Part shown: positions 9,654 through 17,850 of the stretch, one piece after another | How positions within the stretch are numbered: the stretch's first letter is position 1 | Layout: each line of letters opens with the position of its first letter | Source: Sulfurovum sp. | GTDB taxonomy: Bacteria > Campylobacterota > Campylobacteria > Campylobacterales > Sulfurovaceae | DNA: 64,000 bases | Direction of reading: 5' to 3' | Assembly: GCA_026990595.1 (NCBI GenBank) | Contig: JALXCZ010000001.1 | Location: 1-64,000 of the forward strand | The notes under the pieces: model-generated | What the model saw: only the letters and a program-made list of their open reading frames with translations | Databases searched by the model: none | What the model was told of the DNA's origin: nothing | Position numbers and translations under genes: made by a program

Positions 9654-10696
9654 TGCCACGATCTGTCTCTTTTTGGATAGTATGGGGGATATTTTTTCTA
9701 ACGACTACCCTCCTGTTTGCGCAAAATGAGTATAAATACAGTTACATGCCTAAAAAAGTCTATAAGTATCAGGTTTTTCCTGTAACACTTGTTGATACTT
9801 CAGAACACAATGATCATCCACAGTTTCAGTTTGATGCTTCAAGTTCCGTAAAACCTCTTTTTAAAACACCTCTTACTGTTAGAAACGGAAATGATACTTT
9901 TTATACCTTCTATTTTAAAGCCGCTAAAGTCGATATACGTATTCCCAGACTTTTTATTACTTCTGATACGACAGATAGTTCTCTTGATCCGAAACAAATA
10001 CCCCTTACCTTTTTAAAAAAAAGACCCAAAGCTTTTTGTAATGTACTTGCTACCAATATGAAAATAAAAAATTATCAAGTCTCAAATTATGATATAAAAA
10101 ACCATATGGTCACACTTTTACTGGAAGCCTATGAAGCCAATCTTGAGGATATTACGTTAGCAAATGTAGAGGAGAGTGGTGTTGAAAACATAAAAAGAGA
10201 GTATGCTAAAGTAACCGCAGAATTTTATGTCATACTCCCAAGAACACAAAAAGAGTTGGCATTTAACTATTTCAATACGATAAAAAAGCGTTTTATTACA
10301 CTTAATATCCCTGTTGCATTACCAAATGCTTCTGTCACAACACAATCTGATCTTAATCCAAAAGTAGATGCATTTGAAAGACTTAAACGATATGCACTCA
10401 TTTTCTTTGCACTTTTCTTTTTGGTTATGTTCTTATGGAAAAGAGATTTTTTCTATCTCGTTTTAGGGGTAGTCTCGCTCATTACGTTAATGACTTTTTA
10501 TATTCCCCATAAAAAAATATGTGTAAAACAAGGTGCCCCACTCTACATTTTACCTACACAGACCAGTACCATAAGTACAAGAATTGAGAATAAAATAGAA
10601 ACCATGCTGCTGGCTGAGCGGGGTGAATTTAAAAAAGTAGAGTATAAAAAAGGAATAATAGGATGGATCAAAAATGAAGATCTTTGCAAAAATTAG
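9653..10696 (+). CDS. Exported membrane protein with C-terminal SH3-like segment, function unknown
   Basis: 347 residues, not assigned to a named family. It begins with a signal peptide (IVWGIFFLTTTLLFAQ), followed by ~225 residues of β-rich extracytoplasmic sequence somewhat like the BatD/oxygen-tolerance style of β-sandwich repeats. Two adjacent membrane helices (ALIFFALFFLVMFLW and LVLGVVSLITLMTFYI) come next, then a C-terminal ~60 residues (KQGAPLYILPTQTS...GWIKNEDLCK) resembling a bacterial SH3 domain, which may bind cell-wall material. It overlaps purQ by 1 nt upstream and plsC by 23 nt downstream, so it is likely translated from the same message. Confidence 0.6.
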   Translation: MPRSVSFWIVWGIFFLTTTLLFAQNEYKYSYMPKKVYKYQVFPVTLVDTSEHNDHPQFQFDASSSVKPLFKTPLTVRNGNDTFYTFYFKAAKVDIRIPRLFITSDTTDSSLDPKQIPLTFLKKRPKAFCNVLATNMKIKNYQVSNYDIKNHMVTLLLEAYEANLEDITLANVEESGVENIKREYAKVTAEFYVILPRTQKELAFNYFNTIKKRFITLNIPVALPNASVTTQSDLNPKVDAFERLKRYALIFFALFFLVMFLWKRDFFYLVLGVVSLITLMTFYIPHKKICVKQGAPLYILPTQTSTISTRIENKIETMLLAERGEFKKVEYKKGIIGWIKNEDLCKN

Positions 10697-11384
10697 ATTT
10701 TACTGGGGTGCAGCTGTTATTTCATTGAATACAGCTATACTTATGATTCCAACGATGATGCTCTTTAAAGAGAAAAAAGGTCTGATAATACACTATATCA
10801 ATAAACTTACCCTTTTTATGATGGGAGGGAAAGTCGTGCAGGAAGGTGAAATGGATCCGGATGCCGATATGTATGTGATGAATCATCAGGGTATCGTTGA
10901 TATTGTTGCCATGGAGGCTCTGCAAAATAACCATCTTCGATGGGTAGCAAAAAAAGAACTTTTTGATACCCCGTGGTTTGGCTATCTTCTACGTTACGGG
11001 GAGATGATCTCATTAAACAGAGGAAATAAGGCGGCACTCGTGAAGTTGGTAAAGGATGTCAATATCTCTAAAGAAAAACTGCATCGGGCTGTAGCAATTT
11101 TTCCTGAAGGGACAAGAGCCAAAGATCAAAGGCTTCTTCCGTTTAAACAAGGAACGAAAATCATTGCAAATAAATTAGGACTTAAAGTCCAACCAGTTGT
11201 TATCACAGGTAGCAAATGGATACTGAATGAACATGAAAGAACGGCTCACAGCGGAACAGTACATTTTAAGTTTTTACCTACGATCGATGTAAAAAACAGT
11301 CCTGAAAACTGGTTTGAGGATTTGCATACTACTATGCAAAAAGTGATAGATGAGGCACATATTAAGCATCATTGTGATCGTTAA
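10674..11384 (+). CDS. plsC: 1-acyl-sn-glycerol-3-phosphate acyltransferase
   Basis: 236 residues, membrane-associated PlsC family. It transfers a second acyl chain to lysophosphatidic acid to make phosphatidic acid, the precursor of membrane phospholipids. The HX4D catalytic motif is NHQGIVD, and the substrate-binding motif is FPEGTRAKD; an N-terminal hydrophobic segment anchors it. The start overlaps the preceding gene by 23 nt, suggesting translational coupling. Assignment is firm at the family level. Confidence 0.93.
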   Translation: MKIFAKIRFYWGAAVISLNTAILMIPTMMLFKEKKGLIIHYINKLTLFMMGGKVVQEGEMDPDADMYVMNHQGIVDIVAMEALQNNHLRWVAKKELFDTPWFGYLLRYGEMISLNRGNKAALVKLVKDVNISKEKLHRAVAIFPEGTRAKDQRLLPFKQGTKIIANKLGLKVQPVVITGSKWILNEHERTAHSGTVHFKFLPTIDVKNSPENWFEDLHTTMQKVIDEAHIKHHCDR

Positions 11385-11402
11385 TTTAATAGAGGAACAA
11401 GC

Positions 11403-11663
11403 ATGTCAACACTGAATCAAGAGATAGAAAAACATATCAAAAAACTGGTACATCCACTCAAAGATGAGCATGAACTTAGAGAGGTACTTAAAACAAAACT
11501 TACAAAAAAAGAGTTAAAACTTCTCAAGGCCTGGGCAGAAATGATACCTACCAATGAGATACAGACAACACTTTCTCTGGATGAAGAGCGTTATGGAAAA
11601 CTTTCTGCCAAACTGATCAAAAAACTGAATCAGGAGAAGATCAAACAGGTACTCTGTATTTAG
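11403..11663 (+). CDS. Small helical protein, function unknown
   Basis: 86 residues, Lys/Glu/Leu rich and probably all helical (LREVLKTKLTKKELKLLKAW ... SLDEERYGKLSAKLIKKLNQ). I do not recognise the family. The pattern resembles a small helix-turn-helix such as sigma-4-like regions (a 'T..E...L..WAEM' helix, then 'SLDEERYGKLSAKLIKKL'), but this is only a resemblance. AGAGGAACAAGC precedes the ATG. It follows plsC by 18 nt, so it probably ends the purC-plsC transcription unit. Confidence 0.7.
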   Translation: MSTLNQEIEKHIKKLVHPLKDEHELREVLKTKLTKKELKLLKAWAEMIPTNEIQTTLSLDEERYGKLSAKLIKKLNQEKIKQVLCI

Positions 11664-11680
11664 TCTTCTAAAAAGACAGA

Positions 11681-12631
11681 TCATAGTTTTTCAAGGATCC
11701 TATTCCTGCCAAGCAGATACACATCAAAATCATTGGCAATGAACAGTCGCCCCGTATAATACTGTTTGAGCTCCTCATATATCATCTCTACATTAAAACG
11801 GCTATGCTTGTTATATCGGGGAGCTATATGCGTAGCAATTAGGTTTCTGACATGTTTTTTCTCTATTGTCTGGGCAAGTTTTTTTGCAGTCGTATGCAAT
11901 ACTTTTACCGGAAGATTGTCATATACTTCTTGTGTATAGGTACATTCATGCACCAGGAGATCGAGATATTCTAGGTATTTTCCAAGAACAGCCGGTTTAC
12001 TGTTGTCTCCGGCAATGATAATAGATCTTCCCAATATAGGTTCAAGCATAAACTCTTTGGGATCAAGCTGCTTTCCCTGAAACATAATGCCCCTTCCCTT
12101 TTTCAATTCAGCGTAAAGGGGTGACGGTTTCAGTCCTATGGCTCTTAGTTTCTCTTCATTGAGTTTGTTGCTTATGTCATTCTCCTTCATATAAAAAGCA
12201 AAACTTTCTACGGAGTGTACTAGAGGTAGTACTTTTAATGAAAATTTATCAAATGTCAAAGTTTCCTCTACTTCATATTCAATGACTTCAAGTACATATC
12301 CCAGATGTTCGAACGAAATATCAAGCACACACTCAATAAATTTTTTGATCCCTTTTGGACCGTAAATACGCAAAGGTCTGAATGCTTTATCCAGCATCTT
12401 GGTGGACAGTAGCCCCGGCAATCCGTAATAGTGGTCACCATGAAGATGGGTGATGAAAATGGAATCAAGTTTGCCAATGGAGAGTCTGCTCCGCATGATT
12501 TGATGCTGTGTCGCTTCCCCACAGTCAAAAAGATACCACTTGCTATCCTGCTCAAATTCCATTCCGAGTGCAGAGACATTTCTCTCTTTTGTAGGTTTTC
12601 CTGCACTTGTTCCCAAAAATATTAGTTTCAA
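11681..12631 (-). CDS. rnz: Ribonuclease Z
   Basis: 316 residues, the usual short-form RNase Z (~305 aa). It cuts the 3' trailer from precursor tRNAs lacking CCA or processes tRNA ends. The metallo-β-lactamase motif THLHGDHYYGLPGLLST is present near residue 62, preceded by FLGTSAGKPT; later metal ligands lie in IIIAGDNS and LIATHIAPRY. A flexible-arm region falls around residues 150-200. The start ATG overlaps the stop of pfkA by 4 nt (ATGA), so translation is coupled. Confidence 0.94.
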   Translation of the reverse strand: MKLIFLGTSAGKPTKERNVSALGMEFEQDSKWYLFDCGEATQHQIMRSRLSIGKLDSIFITHLHGDHYYGLPGLLSTKMLDKAFRPLRIYGPKGIKKFIECVLDISFEHLGYVLEVIEYEVEETLTFDKFSLKVLPLVHSVESFAFYMKENDISNKLNEEKLRAIGLKPSPLYAELKKGRGIMFQGKQLDPKEFMLEPILGRSIIIAGDNSKPAVLGKYLEYLDLLVHECTYTQEVYDNLPVKVLHTTAKKLAQTIEKKHVRNLIATHIAPRYNKHSRFNVEMIYEELKQYYTGRLFIANDFDVYLLGRNRILEKL

Positions 12632-13620
12632 ACTTTTTGTACTTTATACTTTTCTAGAGCATTGAACTCTTTGCCAAATTTTAAGAGTTCACTGTTTATC
12701 TGATATTTCTTAAAAGCAACATTTTCTATTTTTTGACGACTGAAGCCCCCAGCGTTATAGCAGACTACAGAACTTTTCTCTCCCTCAAGTAATCCGTCTA
12801 TGGCATGTGTCACGAACTTAAATGCCATGAGACGATCATACACTGTCGGGTTTCCTCCTCTCTGGATATGCCCAAGTACCGTGACACGTGATTCAATACC
12901 TACTTCATCTTCAAACCACTTTGCTGTCTGTTCTGAGTCTTGTAAAGATTCGGAAACAATAGCAATGAAATATGCCCTACCTTCTTCCTTTTGTTTTTTA
13001 AAATGCTTTTTATACCTGTTAAGATCATAAGGGATCTCCGGTATAAGGCACATCTCAGCACCGCATGTCAGTGCCGAGACCAGTGCTAGATACCCACACT
13101 CCCTCCCCATAGTCTCAATCACAAAAGCCCGACCAAATGAAGACGCTGTATCCCGTATAGCATCTATGGCAGTTCTAATAATATTCAGTGCCGTATCGAC
13201 TCCAAGACAATACTCCGTTCCTGCAATATCATTGTCTATGGTAGAAGGTATGCCGCTAAATCCTATATCTTCACTCTCATCACTGAGTTTCTGCATCCCT
13301 TTAAATGAACCGTCACCACCCAGTACGATCAGATACTCTATGCCGTGTGATCTTAGATTATTCAGTGCCAGTTCACGGTATTTCTGCTCTAAAAAACGTT
13401 TTGACCGTGCTGTGTATATCTTTGTACCACCACGTGAAATAATACCTGCAACATCACTGTAGCTAGCTCTATATATCTTATTGTCTATCAATCCTTCAAA
13501 GCCATGCTCAACAAAATAAGGGGTGAGTCCTTTATCAAAACTGTATTCAACAAAACGTTTCAATGCCGCATTCATTCCTGAAACATCACCGCCGGAACAC
13601 AAAATGGCTATATTCCTCAT
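12628..13620 (-). CDS. pfkA: 6-phosphofructokinase, ATP-type
   Basis: 330 residues. It phosphorylates fructose 6-phosphate to the 1,6-bisphosphate. Motifs are ILCSGGDVSGMNAAL, VLGGDGSFKGM, PSTIDNDI with the catalytic Asp, VIETMGRECGYLAL and LGHIQRGG. The Gly in GGDGS (not GGDDS) indicates ATP rather than pyrophosphate as donor, by the known rule for the family. Many Campylobacterota (Campylobacter, Helicobacter) lack phosphofructokinase, so its presence points to a working upper glycolysis, perhaps for stored carbohydrate. It precedes rnz with a 4-nt overlap. Confidence 0.94.
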   Translation of the reverse strand: MRNIAILCSGGDVSGMNAALKRFVEYSFDKGLTPYFVEHGFEGLIDNKIYRASYSDVAGIISRGGTKIYTARSKRFLEQKYRELALNNLRSHGIEYLIVLGGDGSFKGMQKLSDESEDIGFSGIPSTIDNDIAGTEYCLGVDTALNIIRTAIDAIRDTASSFGRAFVIETMGRECGYLALVSALTCGAEMCLIPEIPYDLNRYKKHFKKQKEEGRAYFIAIVSESLQDSEQTAKWFEDEVGIESRVTVLGHIQRGGNPTVYDRLMAFKFVTHAIDGLLEGEKSSVVCYNAGGFSRQKIENVAFKKYQINSELLKFGKEFNALEKYKVQKV

Positions 13621-13783
13621 TCTATACCTTTCTTAATATGATTTCAATTTTCTTACTATGAATAATTATAACACTACACACGTTCAAAAACAAGTAAGGT
13701 CTGATAAAAGATATCCTATAGTAGCTTGACTTCACTAAACAAAATAGTATATGATTGATAATATAACCTTTAAAGGAGAAAAT

Positions 13784-14125
13784 ATGGGCACTTATACAGA
13801 AAAACTTGATGAGATCAAAACACTCATAGAAAAATTGCAAAAAGAATCCCCAAAACAAACAGCAGCATTTAACCAGTTTATGATGAGTGTTGAAAAACCG
13901 GGAGCACTGGGTAGCAAAGATAAAGATCTTATCAATGTGGCACTTGCCATTGCTGCTCAATGTGAATGGTGTATTGCACTACATATCAAAGGTGCACTTT
14001 CCCATGGTGCCAGCCGAGAAGAAGTGATCGATGCAGCGATGCAGGCAGTGCTGATGCATGGCGGACCGGCACTGATGTATATGATCCCTGTTGAAAAAGC
14101 ATTGGATGAATTTTCAAACACATAA
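13784..14125 (+). CDS. Carboxymuconolactone decarboxylase/AhpD-like protein
   Basis: 113 residues from the ATG at 13784, preceded by AAAGGAGAAA; the track's earlier ATG at 13751 lacks a ribosome site. The pattern LINVALAIAAQCEWCIALHIKGALSHGASREEVIDA contains the CxxC and the following His (CEWCIALH) of the AhpD-like CMD fold, so a peroxide- or thiol-related activity is more likely than true decarboxylase activity. It is a stand-alone gene between pfkA (divergent) and lipA (convergent). Confidence 0.88.
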   Translation: MGTYTEKLDEIKTLIEKLQKESPKQTAAFNQFMMSVEKPGALGSKDKDLINVALAIAAQCEWCIALHIKGALSHGASREEVIDAAMQAVLMHGGPALMYMIPVEKALDEFSNT

Positions 14126-14150
14126 TATACCGCTAAAATACGTTTTTGGC

Positions 14151-15011
14151 TTAGGCCTTTAGATATTCATCTGCCATATAGCTGCTTCGGGTATAGGGTG
14201 AGCTTTTGATATAGCGGAAGCCCATTGCCATTCCTTTGTCCCGAAAATAGTCAAAACGCTCCGGCGGCACAAATTCGACCACTTCGGTATACTCTTTGGA
14301 AGGCGCAAGATACTGACCGATACTCAGCAGTTTGCAGTCATGCTCCAGCAGATCGTGCAGCAGTGCTGTGACTTCTTCTTCTTTTTCTCCGAGACCAAGC
14401 ATAATGCCGCTTTTTGTCATAATATCCGGATTGAGCAGGGAAAGCTTTTTAAGGACACGCAAAGAGCGTTCGTATTTGGCACCTTTGCGAATGTGGTAAA
14501 GCCGGGGCACAGTTTCAAGATTGTGACCGATGAGCTCGGCACCGCTGTGTGCAATGGTCTTCAAAGCCGCCTCTTTCTCCTGCATATCTGGGATCAGCAG
14601 TTCTACCACGATCGTATCATCCATCTGTTTAATAGCCTGCACAGTTTGGGCGAAATGCGCAGCACCGCCGTCAGGCAGGTCATCCCGTGTCGGACTGGTG
14701 ATCACGACATGACGCAGCCCCATCGCTTCAACGGACTGGGCAACATGTCCGGGTTCTTCCGGGTCCGGCGGCAGCGGTATCTCTTTGGAGACACTGCAGA
14801 AAGTACACTGCCGGGTACACTGCTTCCCCAAGATCAGAAAAGTAGCCTGTTTCTTTGAAAAACATTCACCGATATTGGGGCACATCGCCTCCTGGCAAAC
14901 GGTATGCAGCCTGCCTTTTGCAATAATCGCTTCAACCTCGCGCAAACTGCTCAGGGTGATCTTCTTTCTCAGCCATTCAGGTTTGGAGAATGTTATCTTC
15001 TGCGTGGACAT
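14151..15011 (-). CDS. lipA: Lipoyl synthase
   Basis: About 286 residues from the ATG at 15011, which has AAGGAGG 6 nt upstream; the longer ORF begins inside the upstream gene without support. It is a radical-SAM enzyme that inserts two sulfur atoms into protein-bound octanoyl groups. The auxiliary cluster motif CQEAMCPNIGEC and the radical-SAM motif CTRQCTFC are both intact, and the C-terminal RSSYMADEY contains the conserved RSSY. The start lies within the last 35 nt of the lipoate/octanoyl transferase gene, so the two are coupled. Its place opposite pdhABC-lpd indicates it serves the E2 lipoyl domain there. Confidence 0.95.
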   Translation of the reverse strand: MSTQKITFSKPEWLRKKITLSSLREVEAIIAKGRLHTVCQEAMCPNIGECFSKKQATFLILGKQCTRQCTFCSVSKEIPLPPDPEEPGHVAQSVEAMGLRHVVITSPTRDDLPDGGAAHFAQTVQAIKQMDDTIVVELLIPDMQEKEAALKTIAHSGAELIGHNLETVPRLYHIRKGAKYERSLRVLKKLSLLNPDIMTKSGIMLGLGEKEEEVTALLHDLLEHDCKLLSIGQYLAPSKEYTEVVEFVPPERFDYFRDKGMAMGFRYIKSSPYTRSSYMADEYLKA

Positions 15012-15771
15012 TCCATGCCTCCTTCGTATATTTGTCATTAAAAAGTTTGACGGCAAGCGCATATTCGTCTTTGCGCAGTGGTTCGTCATACAATACAGTC
15101 TCATATGTTTCGCAAAAAGCCTGTTTAAGCGATTCTGTCAATGTTTCCGCATCCATACCGATACCCAGTTTTTCAAAGGTCACACTCCTTTCAAAGCCTG
15201 TTTCCTGCCTAAACAGTGTTTCAAACCGTTCTGCATCGATACTCAGCGGGACACTCCCGTGCTGCAGCAGCGCATTGCGGGTATGCCGCTGGGCATTCCC
15301 TCCGATCTTTTTGCCGTCAATGACAATATCATATGCTTCCGTTCCGGCAAGACAGACATCGGTATGCTCCAGTGTACACTTTTTCTGCTGTGCAAAATTT
15401 GCATCCAATCCTGCCTGACGGTAAAGTGTCAGAAGAAAACGGCAGAGATAGCGGTAGTTTTCTTTGACACCCTTCTCTTTCACCCATGCTCCCGGAACGA
15501 TCAGCGTATAGGAGATATCACTGCCGTGCACAAGAATACCGCCTCCGGTCATACGCCGTGCATACGGTATTTTCAACGATTTAACCTTTTCCAGATGCAG
15601 CACTTCTTCAGGACGGGAAAAACGTCCGAAACTGAGCGAAGGTACTTCCCATCCATAAAGACGCAGAATAGGAGCATCCCCTTTTTTGAAAGAACGCAGC
15701 AGTGCTTCATCTACAGCCATATTCCATTCTGCTGAACCCGGTCCATTTCCGATATAACGCCATTTTACCAT
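14977..15771 (-). CDS. lipM: Octanoyltransferase/lipoate-protein ligase (LipM-like)
   Basis: 264 residues of the biotin/lipoyl ligase (BPL_LplA_LipB) fold. Motifs seen are WNMAVDEALL, ARRMTGGGILVHGSDISYTL and DGKKIGGNAQRHTRNALLQHGS, the last with the conserved Lys. Cys140, in HTDVCLAGTEAYDIV, matches the place of the acyl-thioester Cys of Bacillus LipM rather than typical LplA. With lipA directly downstream and no lipB in view, octanoyl transfer from ACP (LipM role) is the better guess; lipoate scavenging (LplA) is the alternative. Family certain, subtype inferred. Confidence 0.8.
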   Translation of the reverse strand: MVKWRYIGNGPGSAEWNMAVDEALLRSFKKGDAPILRLYGWEVPSLSFGRFSRPEEVLHLEKVKSLKIPYARRMTGGGILVHGSDISYTLIVPGAWVKEKGVKENYRYLCRFLLTLYRQAGLDANFAQQKKCTLEHTDVCLAGTEAYDIVIDGKKIGGNAQRHTRNALLQHGSVPLSIDAERFETLFRQETGFERSVTFEKLGIGMDAETLTESLKQAFCETYETVLYDEPLRKDEYALAVKLFNDKYTKEAWNVHAEDNILQT

Positions 15772-15914
15772 TTTATATCTGCTCTTTTCTCTTTGCTTTA
15801 CGCCATATTAACCATTTTGGATTATACTGTGAAAAGATAAATGGGATGAGATGGTTTTACCAAAGTCAATAAATATTCTCAAATAGGACAATACGATAAG
15901 AAGGAGAAGTAAAA

Positions 15915-16886
15915 ATGAACAAACTGCTCGCGGAAGAGATCTATTATGACATGGTACTGGGGCGTACTTTTGAACTGGCGGCAAAAGAACACTATATGGG
16001 CGGTGATATTGCCGGTTTCCTGCATCTCGATATCGGACAGGAAGGCTTCAGTGTTGCAGCAATGAAAGCATTTGACAAAGGTGATGTCTTTACGACGTAC
16101 CGTGAACATGTCATGGCCATCGCACGGGGTATGGATCCCAAAGATGTCATGGCGGAACTTTTCGGAAAAGCTGCCGGTATAAGCCGCGGCAGAGGCGGGT
16201 CGATGCACCTCTTCGACCCTTCCCATTTCTTTTACGGCGGCGATGCTATTGTAGGCGGACAGATACCCAATGCGGTTGGCTGCGCCTATGCACGCAAATA
16301 CCAGGGCCGTGAAGACGGCGTCATGGTGGTCTTTGGCGACGGAGCCACCAATGGCGGTGCCTTTTTTGAATCGATCAACAATGCAAGTACCCAGAAACTT
16401 CCGCTGCTGTTTCTGTGTGAGAACAACGGGTATGCCATAGGCACGAAGATCACCAGAGTCGCACCGTTTGAAAAACAGGCCAAAAAGGCGGAACCCTACA
16501 TGATCACCAGAGAGGTGGACGGTATGGATGCCCTTGCGGTCTATGAATCAGTCCGAGAGGCACAGTCACTCATACAGGATGGACACGGACCGGTGTTCCT
16601 CGAAGCGATGACCTGCCGCTATGAAGGACACTCTGTTGCCGATGCCAATACCTATCGCAGCAAGGAAGAGATGCAGATATGCAAAGGAAAAGACAGCATT
16701 GACAGAATGGAACAGCTACTTCTTTCCCAATACGGTATCACACCTGATGCCATAAAGACCATACAGAAACGCGCACAGAACTGTGTGGACGAAGCGGTCG
16801 CTTTCGCTGCATCGGCAGTAGAACCGGAGCTTGCCGAACTCTATGAAGATATTTTTGCTGAAAGGAAAAACCATGCTGTATCGTGA
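15915..16886 (+). CDS. pdhA: Pyruvate (or acetoin) dehydrogenase E1 component, alpha subunit
   Basis: 323 residues. With the β subunit it forms the thiamine-diphosphate E1 that decarboxylates a 2-oxo acid and passes the acyl group to lipoyl-E2. Motifs include YREHVMAIARGMDP, GRGGSMHLFD and the ThDP-binding GDGATNGGAFFESIN...ENNGYAIGT. AGAAGGAGAAG precedes the ATG. It begins the pdhA-pdhB-pdhC-lpd operon, the genes overlapping by 1-14 nt. The α/β arrangement and length also fit acetoin dehydrogenase (AcoA); the nearby lipoate genes support a PDH-like complex, but the substrate is inferred. Confidence 0.88.
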   Translation: MNKLLAEEIYYDMVLGRTFELAAKEHYMGGDIAGFLHLDIGQEGFSVAAMKAFDKGDVFTTYREHVMAIARGMDPKDVMAELFGKAAGISRGRGGSMHLFDPSHFFYGGDAIVGGQIPNAVGCAYARKYQGREDGVMVVFGDGATNGGAFFESINNASTQKLPLLFLCENNGYAIGTKITRVAPFEKQAKKAEPYMITREVDGMDALAVYESVREAQSLIQDGHGPVFLEAMTCRYEGHSVADANTYRSKEEMQICKGKDSIDRMEQLLLSQYGITPDAIKTIQKRAQNCVDEAVAFAASAVEPELAELYEDIFAERKNHAVS

Positions 16887-17850
16887 GGCACTGAACAAAG
16901 CTATCGACAAAACCATGGAAATGGATGAAACCGTTGTGGTACTGGGTGAAGATGTGGGACTCTACGGCGGCAGTTACCGGGTCACGGAAGGACTGGTCGC
17001 CAAATACGGCGAAAGACGTCTTATTGACACCCCTATTGCCGAACTTTCCATTGTCGGAAATGCGGTAGGCATGGCTATCGGCGGTCTGCGTCCGGTTGCG
17101 GAGATCATGACAGCCAATTTCGGTCTGCTTGCCTTCGATCAGATCATCAACCATATGGCGAAATACCGTTATATGAGCGCAGGGAAGATCACCCTGCCTA
17201 TGGTAGTACGCTTTCCCCAGGGTGTCAGCCGGCAGCTTGCGGCACAGCACTCGGAAAGTTATGAACAGATGCTCAGTGCTGTACCCGGTCTGACCGTACT
17301 GGCAGCGAGTGACGTCAACTATGCCTATCATGCATTGCAGTTTGCCATTATGAGTGATGATCCTATTATTTTTATCGAGCATGAGCTACTCTACAATAAA
17401 AAAGGCGATATTGACTTTGAAACCGCTATCGATCCTCTCAAGGCACGTGTTGTCAAAGAGGGTCAGGATATGACGATCGTCAGCTATCTCAAAATGCTTG
17501 ACGATGTGATGGAAGCGGTTCCCGAAATAGAAAAGCAGCTTGGCAAAAGCTGTGAAGTGATCGACCTCTGTTCGCTCAATCCGATCGATTACGAGACGCT
17601 GGAAACTTCCCTGAAAAAGACCGGTGCCATTGTCGTGGTGGAAGAAGACCACAAAACAGGCGGTTTCGGTTCACAGATCGTAAGCTGGGCCGCGGAAGAA
17701 ATGTTCTACAGCCTCGACGCACCACCGCTGCGTCTTGCCGGAGAAGATGTACCTATTCCTTATAACCGTACACTTGAGCTTGCTTCTATTCCCACACCGG
17801 AAAAGATTGCAGAAAAGATCATGGCATGGGGGAATAAGAATGGATTATAA
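16873..17850 (+). CDS. pdhB: Pyruvate (or acetoin) dehydrogenase E1 component, beta subunit
   Basis: 325 residues from the ATG at 16873 (AAAGGAAAAACC upstream, overlapping pdhA by 14 nt); the ORF-track start at 16831 lies well inside pdhA. It matches the transketolase-like β subunit throughout: REALNKAIDKTMEMDETVVVLGEDVGLYGG, TPIAELSIVGNAVGMA, RFPQGVSRQLAAQHSES, and the C-terminal EEDHKTGGFGSQI and PYNRTLE. The protein completes the ThDP site with the α subunit. It overlaps pdhC by 11 nt. Confidence 0.9.
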   Translation: MLYREALNKAIDKTMEMDETVVVLGEDVGLYGGSYRVTEGLVAKYGERRLIDTPIAELSIVGNAVGMAIGGLRPVAEIMTANFGLLAFDQIINHMAKYRYMSAGKITLPMVVRFPQGVSRQLAAQHSESYEQMLSAVPGLTVLAASDVNYAYHALQFAIMSDDPIIFIEHELLYNKKGDIDFETAIDPLKARVVKEGQDMTIVSYLKMLDDVMEAVPEIEKQLGKSCEVIDLCSLNPIDYETLETSLKKTGAIVVVEEDHKTGGFGSQIVSWAAEEMFYSLDAPPLRLAGEDVPIPYNRTLELASIPTPEKIAEKIMAWGNKNGL

